Source: Rossellomorea orangium
GTDB lineage: Bacteria > Bacillota > Bacilli > Bacillales > Bacillaceae_B
Assembly: GCF_019334305.1 (NCBI RefSeq)
Contig: NZ_JAHWGH010000012.1
Coordinates: 310,001-374,000 of the forward strand
Length of the DNA: 64,000 bases
Direction of reading: 5' to 3'
Shown here: positions 56,267-64,000 of the stretch, one piece after another
How the letters are laid out: each line of letters begins with the position of its first letter
Numbering within the stretch: the first letter of the stretch is position 1
Notes under the pieces: generated by a model
Database searches by the model: none
What the model was told of the DNA's origin: nothing
The model's input: only the letters and a program-made list of their open reading frames with translations
Translations under genes and position numbers: made by a program

Positions 56267-57448
56267 ATGATTTACCTATTTTCGTTGTTGGCACTCATTC
56301 TTTTGTTACCTATTTTATATTTTGTTCCGATAGGCATCAGCAAGCAGGGGAAATTAATACTGGCCGGTATATCATTTGGTTTGACACTCCTTGGGATTGT
56401 TGCATCGAGTCAATACCCGATGTGGGCAATTGCAATTATGTTAATGGCTTTATTGGGGGTTGCTTCTTATATGATTGACCAACGATTCAGCGGGATGATG
56501 GTGGCTGCTGCAGGAAGTGAAGTGGAAGTGTATGAGGAACAGAAGTACGAAGTCTACCAACCTCAGACAGCTCATCCTGATATACATAGTGAGGAAGTCT
56601 TGGAAAACACGCCTGATAATGACATTCTTCCAGTTGAAGAAGTGCCAGAACAAATAGAGTCAATAATCGACCAAGAGGAAATACTCGAGATTGAGGAAGA
56701 TGAACCACCTATTGACGAGATTGAACTTATACATTCTCCCGTTGAAGAAATGAGCGAATCAGAAAGAGACACAGACATAATACCTGTTCCCGAAGATGAG
56801 AGTGAATGGTTTATTGAAAATACCAACGAAATGACGGGAAAAGTAGAAGTGATAGAAAACCAAAATGAAATCTTTAATGATGGGGATTTAAGTGAAATCG
56901 AAAGTATGATCGATGATACTAATTTGCAGGATGAACCAGAGGTGGAAGAAGAAGAGGCAGGCCTATTCGAGGAGGATATTCCAGAAGTAGGTGATGAATC
57001 TGTTACAGAAGAAGAATTGAGCGATGAAAAAGGTGACTCTGAACGTGAGGAAGTAAACGAGCAAACAGAGTCAACGTTAGAGATCGTAGAGACTGATATT
57101 AATACCGCGCTTAAAGAAGAGGATACTTATATTGATGAACTTCCAAATCGCCATAGGATCATGAGAGAAGTAATGAAGACAATGATCGAACAAATCTCAC
57201 TTTCTAGAAGTCTGTTAACGACAGATCAAATGGAAAACATGATTAAGCATTATTTACATCCCAGTCTACATGATCAGGATTACTATACATTTGCAAGGAT
57301 ATTAATGGATCATTACATTTCAACAGAGCAATATGTGGATTTGTGCATGTTCATTAAAGGAATTGAAGATAGGTTCATGGAATATCCTTACATCTTATTG
57401 GACATAGAACAAACCAAAGAATTTGCCTTGGAAAAACAGACGAAATAA
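56267..57448 (+). CDS. hypothetical acidic membrane protein at head of the pilB operon
   Basis: A 393-residue protein I do not recognise. Residues 1-70 hold two or three membrane helices. Residues about 85-300 are very acidic and low in complexity (many Glu, Asp, Ile and Val). The last 100 residues look folded and cytoplasmic (NRHRIMREVMKTMIEQIS, DYYTFARILMDHYIST). It starts behind GGAAGGAG, 24 bases before the PRC-barrel gene and upstream of pilB, so it is probably part of pilus assembly or its control. There is no match to PilM, PilN or PilO that I can see. Confidence 0.6.
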   Translation: MIYLFSLLALILLLPILYFVPIGISKQGKLILAGISFGLTLLGIVASSQYPMWAIAIMLMALLGVASYMIDQRFSGMMVAAAGSEVEVYEEQKYEVYQPQTAHPDIHSEEVLENTPDNDILPVEEVPEQIESIIDQEEILEIEEDEPPIDEIELIHSPVEEMSESERDTDIIPVPEDESEWFIENTNEMTGKVEVIENQNEIFNDGDLSEIESMIDDTNLQDEPEVEEEEAGLFEEDIPEVGDESVTEEELSDEKGDSEREEVNEQTESTLEIVETDINTALKEEDTYIDELPNRHRIMREVMKTMIEQISLSRSLLTTDQMENMIKHYLHPSLHDQDYYTFARILMDHYISTEQYVDLCMFIKGIEDRFMEYPYILLDIEQTKEFALEKQTK

Positions 57449-57471
57449 ATTGATAGAATAGGTGAGATGAC

Positions 57472-58209
57472 ATGAAGAAAAGTGCAGAGATGAAAACATT
57501 ACCGATTATTAGTATTAACGATGGAAGTGAAATAGGGAGAGTGAAATCCCTTGTTATAAATCCGGAAAAAGGATCCGTCGACTTTTTGACCATCGAACAT
57601 GAAGATTGGCAAGTGAGTGTCAAAGCAATTCCTTTCAAGAAAGTAGTAGGAATCGGGGAGTATGCCGTCACGGTAGAAAATGAGAATGCGGTCATCGACC
57701 TGAATGAAATTCCGATTGCCAACCAGCTGGTAAACAAAAAAATCAAAATCAATGATACTCGCGTAATGACCCGTAAAGGGCAAATGATCGGGAATATTCA
57801 TGAATTCTATGTGGATGATGAAACAGGCGCAATCGTTTCATTAGAGTTAGTTGCACAGGATAGTACATATTTCCTTGGAACTGAGCATGTACTGACCTTT
57901 GGAAAGGATATCATCATTGTAAACGAAGATGCAGTAGAATATTTTAAAGGTACGTTTGAACAACTGGAAAATCCTCATCCTGTATATGAAGAAGAGGTTG
58001 AAACAATCCAGACTCAACAGCATGGTTTGCAAACGATCAAATCGAAACAGACTGAATTATTGACTGGTAAAAGAGTGACAGAAGATATTTATAACCTGGA
58101 AGGGGATTTGTTGATTGCCAAAGGTTCTTCCTTAACAGAATCGGATATTAAAGCTGCTCAAGATGCCGGACCTTCTGTGTTTGTTGATTTAACGATGAAT
58201 ATAAAGTAG
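57472..58209 (+). CDS. PRC-barrel domain protein
   Basis: A 245-residue cytoplasmic protein with two PRC-barrel units: ISINDGSEIGRVKSLVINPE near the N-terminus and RVMTRKGQMIGNIHEFYVDD in the middle (in part). The C-terminal part is less clear and ends with an element like LEGDLLIAKGSSLTESDI. PRC-barrels bind other proteins or small ligands in RNA processing and envelope functions. Its place between an acidic membrane protein and a VanW-like protein suggests an adaptor for pilus assembly. Confidence 0.8.
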   Translation: MKKSAEMKTLPIISINDGSEIGRVKSLVINPEKGSVDFLTIEHEDWQVSVKAIPFKKVVGIGEYAVTVENENAVIDLNEIPIANQLVNKKIKINDTRVMTRKGQMIGNIHEFYVDDETGAIVSLELVAQDSTYFLGTEHVLTFGKDIIIVNEDAVEYFKGTFEQLENPHPVYEEEVETIQTQQHGLQTIKSKQTELLTGKRVTEDIYNLEGDLLIAKGSSLTESDIKAAQDAGPSVFVDLTMNIK

Positions 58210-58234
58210 GAAGTAGCAGGAAGGAGCGCCTGAT

Positions 58235-59611
58235 GTGAAAAAAGGTCTGCTTGTAAAGTTGATGGCCGTATTATTCTGTTCCACGTTTTTTTTATATGGT
58301 TTTTCTCATCTAGGTGTTTTTGCTTATGAGACCTTCTTTGTTAAGTCCCTGCATTTATCGAAACATGCGGCACTTGCATCTATTAATCTGGGTGGAACAA
58401 ACAAAGAGGAAGCCTTAACAATACTGGACGAAAAAATTGATGAGTGGAAGAGAAATCAAAATATCATGATCGAGTTTGAAGGAGAGAGTGTAAGGCTTGA
58501 CCCCTCACTCCTTCAATTCCATCTCGAAGAAAGCATAGAAAAACTAGAAGGTAATGAAAATACGAGTTTAATGGTTTCATTGGAAGAAGAAGCATTGAAT
58601 TATTTCTTATCCAATCATTTCCCCGACTATAATGGCGATGACGTAAACCTGGCTTCTTTAAAGGAGTACATCCTTTCTTTAGCAGGAAGTCTCAACAATG
58701 GAGAAACCGTAAGCGTATTCGATTATTTATCCAGTAATGAATCTACACAAGTCATATTTGAGGCAGTTTCGAATGAATTAGAGGTAACACCAACCATCAA
58801 GAGCTTTATTGACAATCATCCCTCCATTCTCATAGAACCGAACTCCCAGTTTTCTTTCGCAGGCTTTCTGGAAACAGAAGGTTTTGTAGTTGAATCACAG
58901 GCTGATTTAAGTCCGATTGCATCATTACTCTATCAAATCACCTTACATTCCAATTTTTCCATCATTGAACGAAATATAAGTAAAGAGCTTCCAGATTATG
59001 TGACCCTTGGCTTTGAAGCGAAATTTAATCCGATGAATAACCAGGATTTTGTTATCACTAATCCGAACTCAACAGATTATGAGCTGAAGCTTGCTATTCA
59101 AGGTAATCGAATAAAGGCACTATTGCAGGGAATCCCTTTTCCTAATACATATAACGTTAGATTGTCAGATAAAGAAACCTTTCCTCCACGGGTGATTAAA
59201 CAGTTCAGTCCGTTTGTTGATAAGGGAAGCGTCGATATCCAACAGGAAGGAAAAGACGGGATCCTGATCAAGGTGTATAAGCAAAAACTGAGCACCTCAG
59301 GGGAAATACTCTCAGAAGAGCTGATCAATGAAGATTTTTATGCACCACGGCATAAGGTCATGGTTTATCCGCTGCAGGAAATGCAGGAAAACCCAAGTGG
59401 AACATATGATAACGTGCCAAACTCTGAGAATGGGGTTGAAACCCAGGACAGTGAAGGAAGCGAGAATACTTCCTCCATGGGTACTGAAGAGCAGGGTTCT
59501 ACCTCAGTGGATGGGGAAGACGAGGGGAACAGTCCGGAAGATAAAGAATCTGATACTGATTCAAGTTCTAAAGAATCAAATAAGACTCAAAAGAAAAAAG
59601 ATTATAAATAA
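58235..59611 (+). CDS. exported VanW/G5-like protein
   Basis: A 458-residue protein with an N-terminal signal anchor (residues 7-32). A segment like the VanW-associated peptidoglycan-binding domain follows (about 45-110). The VanW-like part (about 195-310) keeps LIEPNSQFSFAGFL and VITNPNSTDYELKLAIQGN, but the Cys-containing GGGxCQ core of typical VanW proteins is absent (ADLSPIASLLYQ). A G5-like beta segment runs about 325-380, then a Ser/Glu/Asp-rich disordered tail ending in KKK. It probably sits in the cell wall near the pilus base. The start is GTG 58235 behind GGAAGGAG. pilB follows in 22 bases. Confidence 0.65.
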   Translation: MKKGLLVKLMAVLFCSTFFLYGFSHLGVFAYETFFVKSLHLSKHAALASINLGGTNKEEALTILDEKIDEWKRNQNIMIEFEGESVRLDPSLLQFHLEESIEKLEGNENTSLMVSLEEEALNYFLSNHFPDYNGDDVNLASLKEYILSLAGSLNNGETVSVFDYLSSNESTQVIFEAVSNELEVTPTIKSFIDNHPSILIEPNSQFSFAGFLETEGFVVESQADLSPIASLLYQITLHSNFSIIERNISKELPDYVTLGFEAKFNPMNNQDFVITNPNSTDYELKLAIQGNRIKALLQGIPFPNTYNVRLSDKETFPPRVIKQFSPFVDKGSVDIQQEGKDGILIKVYKQKLSTSGEILSEELINEDFYAPRHKVMVYPLQEMQENPSGTYDNVPNSENGVETQDSEGSENTSSMGTEEQGSTSVDGEDEGNSPEDKESDTDSSSKESNKTQKKKDYK

Positions 59612-59633
59612 GCCATAAAGAGCGGGTGATTAG

Positions 59634-61295
59634 GTGGCCACGATAAGAAAGAGGTTAGGAGACCTTCTGGTTGACGCAGGAATCTTATCCGAATCACAAT
59701 TACAGGATACGTTGAAGGACAAGGCAAAAGGTCAGAAGCTTGGCGATGCACTGTTGCAAAGAGGATATATTACGGAACAGCAGTTGATAGAAGTACTGGA
59801 ATTTCAATTGGGAATCCCACACGTCAGCCTCTATCGATATCCCTTTGAAACGAACCTATTCCACTTGATTCCGAAAGAATCGGCGAAGAGAAACCTGATG
59901 ATCCCCCTCAAAAAAGAAGGAGATAAACTCTTTGTCGCCATGAGTGATCCTTTGGACTTTTACGCCATAGAAGATCTTCGCTTAGCGACAGGCTTTCAAA
60001 TTGAGACAGCCATTGCGACAAAGGATGATATTCTGAAAGTCATCAATAAGTTTTATGACTTAGAAGATGGATTTGAAGACCTTTTTCAAGAAAATAGAAA
60101 TCAAAATAAAGTAGAAGAGGAAACCGTGGTGGATTCCGATTCACCTATCGTTCGATTAGTAAACGGTATCCTCTCCAATGCGGTGACACAAAAAGCAAGT
60201 GACATACATATCGACCCGCAGGAAACCAAAGTTGTCATCCGTTACAGGGTTGACGGCATTCTGAGAACGGAAAGGAATCTCCCTAAGCACATGCAAAGTA
60301 TGTTGATTGCCAGGCTTAAAATCATGGCGAATCTTGATATTACCGAATTCAGGGTCCCACAGGACGGACGGATTAAGGTGAATATCGATTTTCATCCGAT
60401 TGATTTGCGTGTGTCGACGTTACCAACGGTCTATGGAGAGAAAATCGTCTTGAGGATTCTTGATTTAGGTTCAAGCCTGAATGACCTTGCCAAGCTTGGC
60501 TTCAACAAGGTGAATCATCAGCGATTCATGAAGATGATCCAGCAGCCCACAGGGATCGTCCTCATAACCGGACCGACGGGGTCGGGGAAATCATCCACCT
60601 TGTATGCTGCGCTAAATCACCTTAATAGTGAAGAAGTGAACATCATTACAATCGAGGATCCCGTTGAGTATCAGCTCGAAGGAATCAATCAAATCGGTGT
60701 GAATCAAAATGTCGGTTTGACTTTCGCAAAGGGGCTCAGGGCCATTCTGCGTCAAGACCCGAATATTATCATGGTCGGGGAAATCCGGGACAAGGAGACT
60801 GTTGAGGTATCCATCCGGGCTTCATTAACGGGACATCTCGTCCTTAGCACCATTCACACCAACGATTCAATCAGTACAGTGACAAGGCTTTTGGATATGG
60901 GGGTGGAGCCGTTCTTAGTTGCTTCATCACTAAGTGGAGTCGTGGCTCAACGTTTGATTCGAAGGGTCTGCCGTGACTGCAAGCAAGAGATGCCTGCAAC
61001 TAAGCGGGAAGTGGAGATCTTCTCTAAAAGAGGAATTAAAATCGAGACTATCACGAGGGGGAGGGGCTGCTCTTCCTGCAATATGACCGGTTACAAAGGC
61101 CGGATTGCGATTCATGAAGTCCTTGTCATGAATGATGAAATGAAGAAAGTCATCCTGAATAATGAACCTTTCTCCAAATTGAGGGAGCATGCGGTACGTA
61201 ACAAAACGATTTTCTTGGTCGATGACGGCTTGTTGAAGGTAAAGCAAGGGTTGACCACGACAGAAGAAGTATTACGAGTAGCGATTTCAGAGTAG
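59634..61295 (+). CDS. pilB: type IV pilus extension ATPase PilB (GspE family) with MshEN motif
   Basis: A 553-residue hexameric ATPase that powers pilus assembly. The N-terminal domain carries paired motifs RLGDLLVDAGILSESQL and KLGDALLQRGYITEQQL, which fit the MshEN c-di-GMP-binding pattern. Walker A is GPTGSGKSS, Walker B DPNIIMVGEIRD and the His box GHLVLSTIHTND. A zinc-type CRDC and CSSC pair follows. The start is GTG 59634. pilT follows without a gap. It is a longer type than ComGA of competence, which lacks the MshEN part. Confidence 0.95.
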   Translation: MATIRKRLGDLLVDAGILSESQLQDTLKDKAKGQKLGDALLQRGYITEQQLIEVLEFQLGIPHVSLYRYPFETNLFHLIPKESAKRNLMIPLKKEGDKLFVAMSDPLDFYAIEDLRLATGFQIETAIATKDDILKVINKFYDLEDGFEDLFQENRNQNKVEEETVVDSDSPIVRLVNGILSNAVTQKASDIHIDPQETKVVIRYRVDGILRTERNLPKHMQSMLIARLKIMANLDITEFRVPQDGRIKVNIDFHPIDLRVSTLPTVYGEKIVLRILDLGSSLNDLAKLGFNKVNHQRFMKMIQQPTGIVLITGPTGSGKSSTLYAALNHLNSEEVNIITIEDPVEYQLEGINQIGVNQNVGLTFAKGLRAILRQDPNIIMVGEIRDKETVEVSIRASLTGHLVLSTIHTNDSISTVTRLLDMGVEPFLVASSLSGVVAQRLIRRVCRDCKQEMPATKREVEIFSKRGIKIETITRGRGCSSCNMTGYKGRIAIHEVLVMNDEMKKVILNNEPFSKLREHAVRNKTIFLVDDGLLKVKQGLTTTEEVLRVAISE

Positions 61296-61304
61296 GTGAA
61301 AGCA

Positions 61305-62348
61305 GTGAAAGAAAAAATAGATTATCTTTTAAAGTCCGCTTATGATCTGGGGGCATCCGATATCCACCTGACAGTGGGATCGCCTCCTATCTTCCGCATA
61401 CATGGTGACTTAAAAAGATTCGGTAAAGAACAGTTAATGCCTGAAAGCACAGAATTGATGGCCAAAGCGATTATTTCTGAGCATATGTATCCTGCATTTG
61501 AAGAGGCAGGTGAATTGGATTTTTCCTACGGCATTCCAGGTGTGTCAAGATTCAGGGTGAATGCATTCAGGCAAAGATCATGCATCTCTTTAGCCATACG
61601 TGTCATCCCAACCTCCATCCCGACCATGGAAGAATTATTCCTTCCTCATGCGTTGACGGCGATAGCTGAAAAACCTCAAGGACTGTTCCTTGTGACGGGA
61701 CCTACTGGAAGTGGAAAGTCCACCACGCTGGCAAGCATTGTAGATTATATGAATCGAAAAATGAGGAAGCATATCATTACCCTCGAGGACCCGATTGAGT
61801 ATCTCCATAAGCATGGGGCATCCATCATTGATCAGCGTGAGGTTGGATTCGACACCAAATCATTTTCAAAAGGGTTGAGGAGTGCCTTGAGGCAGGACCC
61901 GGATATTGTCCTTGTTGGGGAGATGCGCGACCTGGAGACCATACATACCGCCATCACGGCAGCGGAGACGGGACATCTTGTGCTTGCCACCCTGCACACC
62001 TCTAGTGCACCGGCAACGATTGAAAGGATTGTGGACGTCTTCCCGCCGGAACAGCAATCGCAAATCCGAGTTCAGCTGGCATCCGTGCTCGTCGGGATCC
62101 TTTCTCAGCGCTTGTTTGCAACGGTGGACAAAAAAGGGAGGCGGGCAGCGACGGAACTCCTGATGAATAATGCGGCCATTGCCAATCTGATCCGTTCTGA
62201 GAAGGTGCATCAGATCCAGAATGTCATGCAGACGTCCAAAACGTCGGGGATGCATATCATGAGGGACAGTGTAATGAAGCTATATGAAAGTGGTATCATA
62301 TCAAAGGAAATGGCGTTTCCTTACAGCAGAGAGGAGATTCCTCAATAG
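61305..62348 (+). CDS. pilT: type IV pilus retraction ATPase PilT
   Basis: A 347-residue ATPase that takes pili down and so gives twitching or DNA uptake force. Walker A is GPTGSGKSTT, Walker B DPDIVLVGEMRD and the His box GHLVLATLHTSS. The C-terminal retraction motif AIRNLIRE appears as AIANLIRSEK. The start GTG 61305 lies behind AGGTG; GTG 61296 is an alternative. PilT is absent from the B. subtilis com system, which indicates a true retractable pilus here. Confidence 0.95.
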   Translation: MKEKIDYLLKSAYDLGASDIHLTVGSPPIFRIHGDLKRFGKEQLMPESTELMAKAIISEHMYPAFEEAGELDFSYGIPGVSRFRVNAFRQRSCISLAIRVIPTSIPTMEELFLPHALTAIAEKPQGLFLVTGPTGSGKSTTLASIVDYMNRKMRKHIITLEDPIEYLHKHGASIIDQREVGFDTKSFSKGLRSALRQDPDIVLVGEMRDLETIHTAITAAETGHLVLATLHTSSAPATIERIVDVFPPEQQSQIRVQLASVLVGILSQRLFATVDKKGRRAATELLMNNAAIANLIRSEKVHQIQNVMQTSKTSGMHIMRDSVMKLYESGIISKEMAFPYSREEIPQ

Positions 62349-63560
62349 ATGGGACGTTTTAAGTATACGGGACGAGATCCAAGAGGGAAGAAATCGGGTA
62401 TCATTACGGCATCTACCAAGAAAGATGCCCTCATTCAGTTGAAGAAACAGGAAGTCAGGGTCATTGACATCCTTGAGATGCCTGAAACGCTCATGACGAA
62501 GGATATCGCTATCGGAAACCCGGTGAAATTGCAGCATCTTGTTATTTTTCTGCGTCAGTTTGCCACATTACTGCAAGCCGGGGTAACGGTGGTGGATGCC
62601 ACTCATATTCTGGGCGAACAGACCGAGAGCAAAGCACTCGGTAAAGCACTGAAGGAAATCGAGGATGAGCTCAGGGATGGAAATCCCTTATCCGAAGCAT
62701 TCTCTAAACATAAGAAAATTTTCGAGCCGCTTCTGATCAACATGCTGATGGCCGGGGAAGCGTCGGGAAGCCTGGATGAGACATTGGAAGGGCTGGCCAT
62801 ACATTATGAAAAGCAACATATTACGAAACAGAAAATCATTTCAGCATTAGCTTATCCAATGGTTGTTGGAGTCATCGCAATTGGTGTCGTTATCTTCTTA
62901 TTAGCCGCTGTTGTGCCCACATTCGTTAACATGTTAACCGATTTCGGGGGAGAACTGCCCGCCATCACAAAGTTTGTCATTGCATCAAGTGAATTCACCC
63001 AGAAGTTCTGGTACATCATCATTTTGTTCTTTGTATTGATTGCTGTAGTCCTTGCTCTTTTACGAAAAGATAAAAAAACGAAATATTATTTGGATTATGC
63101 CGTCCTTCGGATACCGATTTTCGGGAAGATGCTGCAGAAAGCAGTTCTGGCCAGAATGACGAGGACGTTAAGCTCTTTATTCTCGAGCTCGGTTCCAATC
63201 CTGCAGGCGCTTGCCATCGTGGAGAAAGTCGTGGAAAATGAAGTGATTTCCCGTGTGATTGGAGAATCCCGGAGATCATTGGAAAAAGGAACTTCCCTTA
63301 CGGAGCCGATGAAACGGCATTGGGCTTTCCCGCCCTTGGTGACTCAGATGATTGCCATCGGGGAAGAGACGGGGTCCCTGGACTCGATGCTCGCAAAAGT
63401 TGCAGACTTCTATGAGAAGGAAGTGGAAAGTGCAACGGACCGCTTGAAATCATTGATCGAGCCGCTCATGATCGTCATGCTGGCAGGTCTCGTCGGTACC
63501 ATCGTCACCTCAATTCTCGTTCCAATGTTCGAAATCTTCAACAGTGTTCAGAACTATTAG
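62349..63560 (+). CDS. pilC: type IV pilus inner-membrane platform protein PilC
   Basis: A 403-residue GspF-family protein with two T2SSF domains of about 120 residues (FLRQFATLLQAGVTVVDA; MTRTLSSLFSSSVPILQA) and three membrane helices. It holds the PilB and PilT hexamers. It starts at ATG 62349 directly after the pilT stop. QMIAIGEETGSLDSML and the LIEPLMIVMLAGLVG end are standard. Confidence 0.95.
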   Translation: MGRFKYTGRDPRGKKSGIITASTKKDALIQLKKQEVRVIDILEMPETLMTKDIAIGNPVKLQHLVIFLRQFATLLQAGVTVVDATHILGEQTESKALGKALKEIEDELRDGNPLSEAFSKHKKIFEPLLINMLMAGEASGSLDETLEGLAIHYEKQHITKQKIISALAYPMVVGVIAIGVVIFLLAAVVPTFVNMLTDFGGELPAITKFVIASSEFTQKFWYIIILFFVLIAVVLALLRKDKKTKYYLDYAVLRIPIFGKMLQKAVLARMTRTLSSLFSSSVPILQALAIVEKVVENEVISRVIGESRRSLEKGTSLTEPMKRHWAFPPLVTQMIAIGEETGSLDSMLAKVADFYEKEVESATDRLKSLIEPLMIVMLAGLVGTIVTSILVPMFEIFNSVQNY

Positions 63561-63670
63561 AAAATACCTATTATTTTACAAAAAAGTTGATTTTTTTGTC
63601 GGATGATTGTTGTATACTAGTACTAGATTACTATATTTTAGTAATAGATAAATAAACAGGAGGAATTACC

Positions 63671-64000
63671 ATGTTAAAGAAAATGGGTCAAAGATTGAAA
63701 AATGAACGTGGATTGACGCTTATTGAGTTACTGGCTGTAGTTGTAATTTTAGGGATTATTGCTGCGATTGCGATTCCTAGTATTGGTGGGTTGATTGATA
63801 ATTCCAGGAAGGATGCACATATTGCAAATGCAAAGCAAATGGTTAGTTCTGCTAAGATTGCAGTGTCATCAAATGAAGATTTAAGACCTGCTAAAGATGC
63901 CAATGTAACAATGACATTAGAAGATTTGGAAACTAAAGGTTATTTAGATACTTTAAAAGATCCTGATGGTGGAACAACAACGAAAGATGGTTACAATCGA
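63671..64000 (+). CDS. type IV prepilin, probably the major pilin, cut by window end
   Basis: 110 codons are visible with no stop. A 14-residue basic leader ends NERG, followed by LTLIELLAVVVILGIIAAIA with Glu at +5, the full prepilin peptidase signal, and IPSIGGLIDNSRKDAHIANA. The ATG follows AGGAGGAATTACC. A TATACT at 63613-63618 may be its own -10, which would fit higher expression of the main subunit. It follows pilC by 110 bases. Confidence 0.9.
   Translation, partial: MLKKMGQRLKNERGLTLIELLAVVVILGIIAAIAIPSIGGLIDNSRKDAHIANAKQMVSSAKIAVSSNEDLRPAKDANVTMTLEDLETKGYLDTLKDPDGGTTTKDGYNR

Noticed and set aside
56572-56826. Ser/Ile-rich open frame on the minus strand
   Set aside because: Antisense of the acidic low-complexity part of the 393-residue membrane protein.

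Overview
The window looks like chromosomal DNA of an endospore-forming, low-to-medium GC Bacillaceae (Bacillus sensu lato). This is inferred from the gene order uvrC-lysC-yslB-sdhCAB-(ysmA)-gerE-ysmB-racE-gerM-rph-ysnA-ysnB-(tRNA)-ysoA-tig-clpX-lonB-lonA-ysxC-hemAXCDBL-spoVID-ysxE-valS-folC, which follows the Bacillus subtilis chromosome almost gene for gene. Sporulation genes (gerE, gerM, lonB, spoVID, ysxE), a lysine riboswitch, a valine T-box, many TTG/GTG starts and strong AGGAGG ribosome-binding sites fit this. The species cannot be fixed from the sequence alone. I saw no transposase, prophage, CRISPR array or plasmid gene.

Layout. Bases 1-5092 are accessory: an NPP-type phosphodiesterase (cut by the window edge) with a family 2 glycosyltransferase, a Fur-boxed two-gene FTR1 iron-uptake operon, and a GT-C-like membrane protein translationally coupled to uvrC. 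Bases 5092-21060 hold DNA repair (uvrC), lysine-controlled aspartokinase, succinate dehydrogenase, an inserted secreted 5'-nucleotidase, germination genes, glutamate racemase, RNase PH and two tRNA-Arg genes. Bases 21061-31219 are protein quality control (trigger factor, ClpX, LonB, LonA) and the ribosome-assembly GTPase YsxC. Bases 31549-33821 are an amino-acid ABC importer. Bases 34751-41035 are the complete hemAXCDBL operon from glutamyl-tRNA to uroporphyrinogen III precursors. Bases 41169-48318 hold spore-coat genes, valS and folC.

Bases 48426-64000 are the most interesting part. After folC lies a membrane GAF-GGEEF diguanylate cyclase, followed by a type IV pilus locus. It has a secreted von Willebrand A protein. 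Convergent to it are three pilin-like genes whose order and features resemble the PilV-PilW-PilX (GspI-J-K) tip pilins, the last one carrying a long predicted beta-solenoid. Divergent from these is an operon of an acidic membrane protein, a PRC-barrel protein, a VanW/G5-like exported protein, PilB (with an MshEN motif of the kind that binds c-di-GMP), the retraction ATPase PilT, and PilC. A major-type prepilin gene runs off the end of the window. I infer a retractable type IV pilus with an adhesive tip complex, possibly controlled by c-di-GMP made by the neighbouring cyclase.

Non-coding structure includes several dispersed repeat elements. One is a 138-bp element between tig and clpX that folds into a near-perfect closed multi-branch structure. 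Recognisable promoters of sporulation type occur before lonB (sigma-F), spoVID (sigma-E) and gerE (sigma-K).
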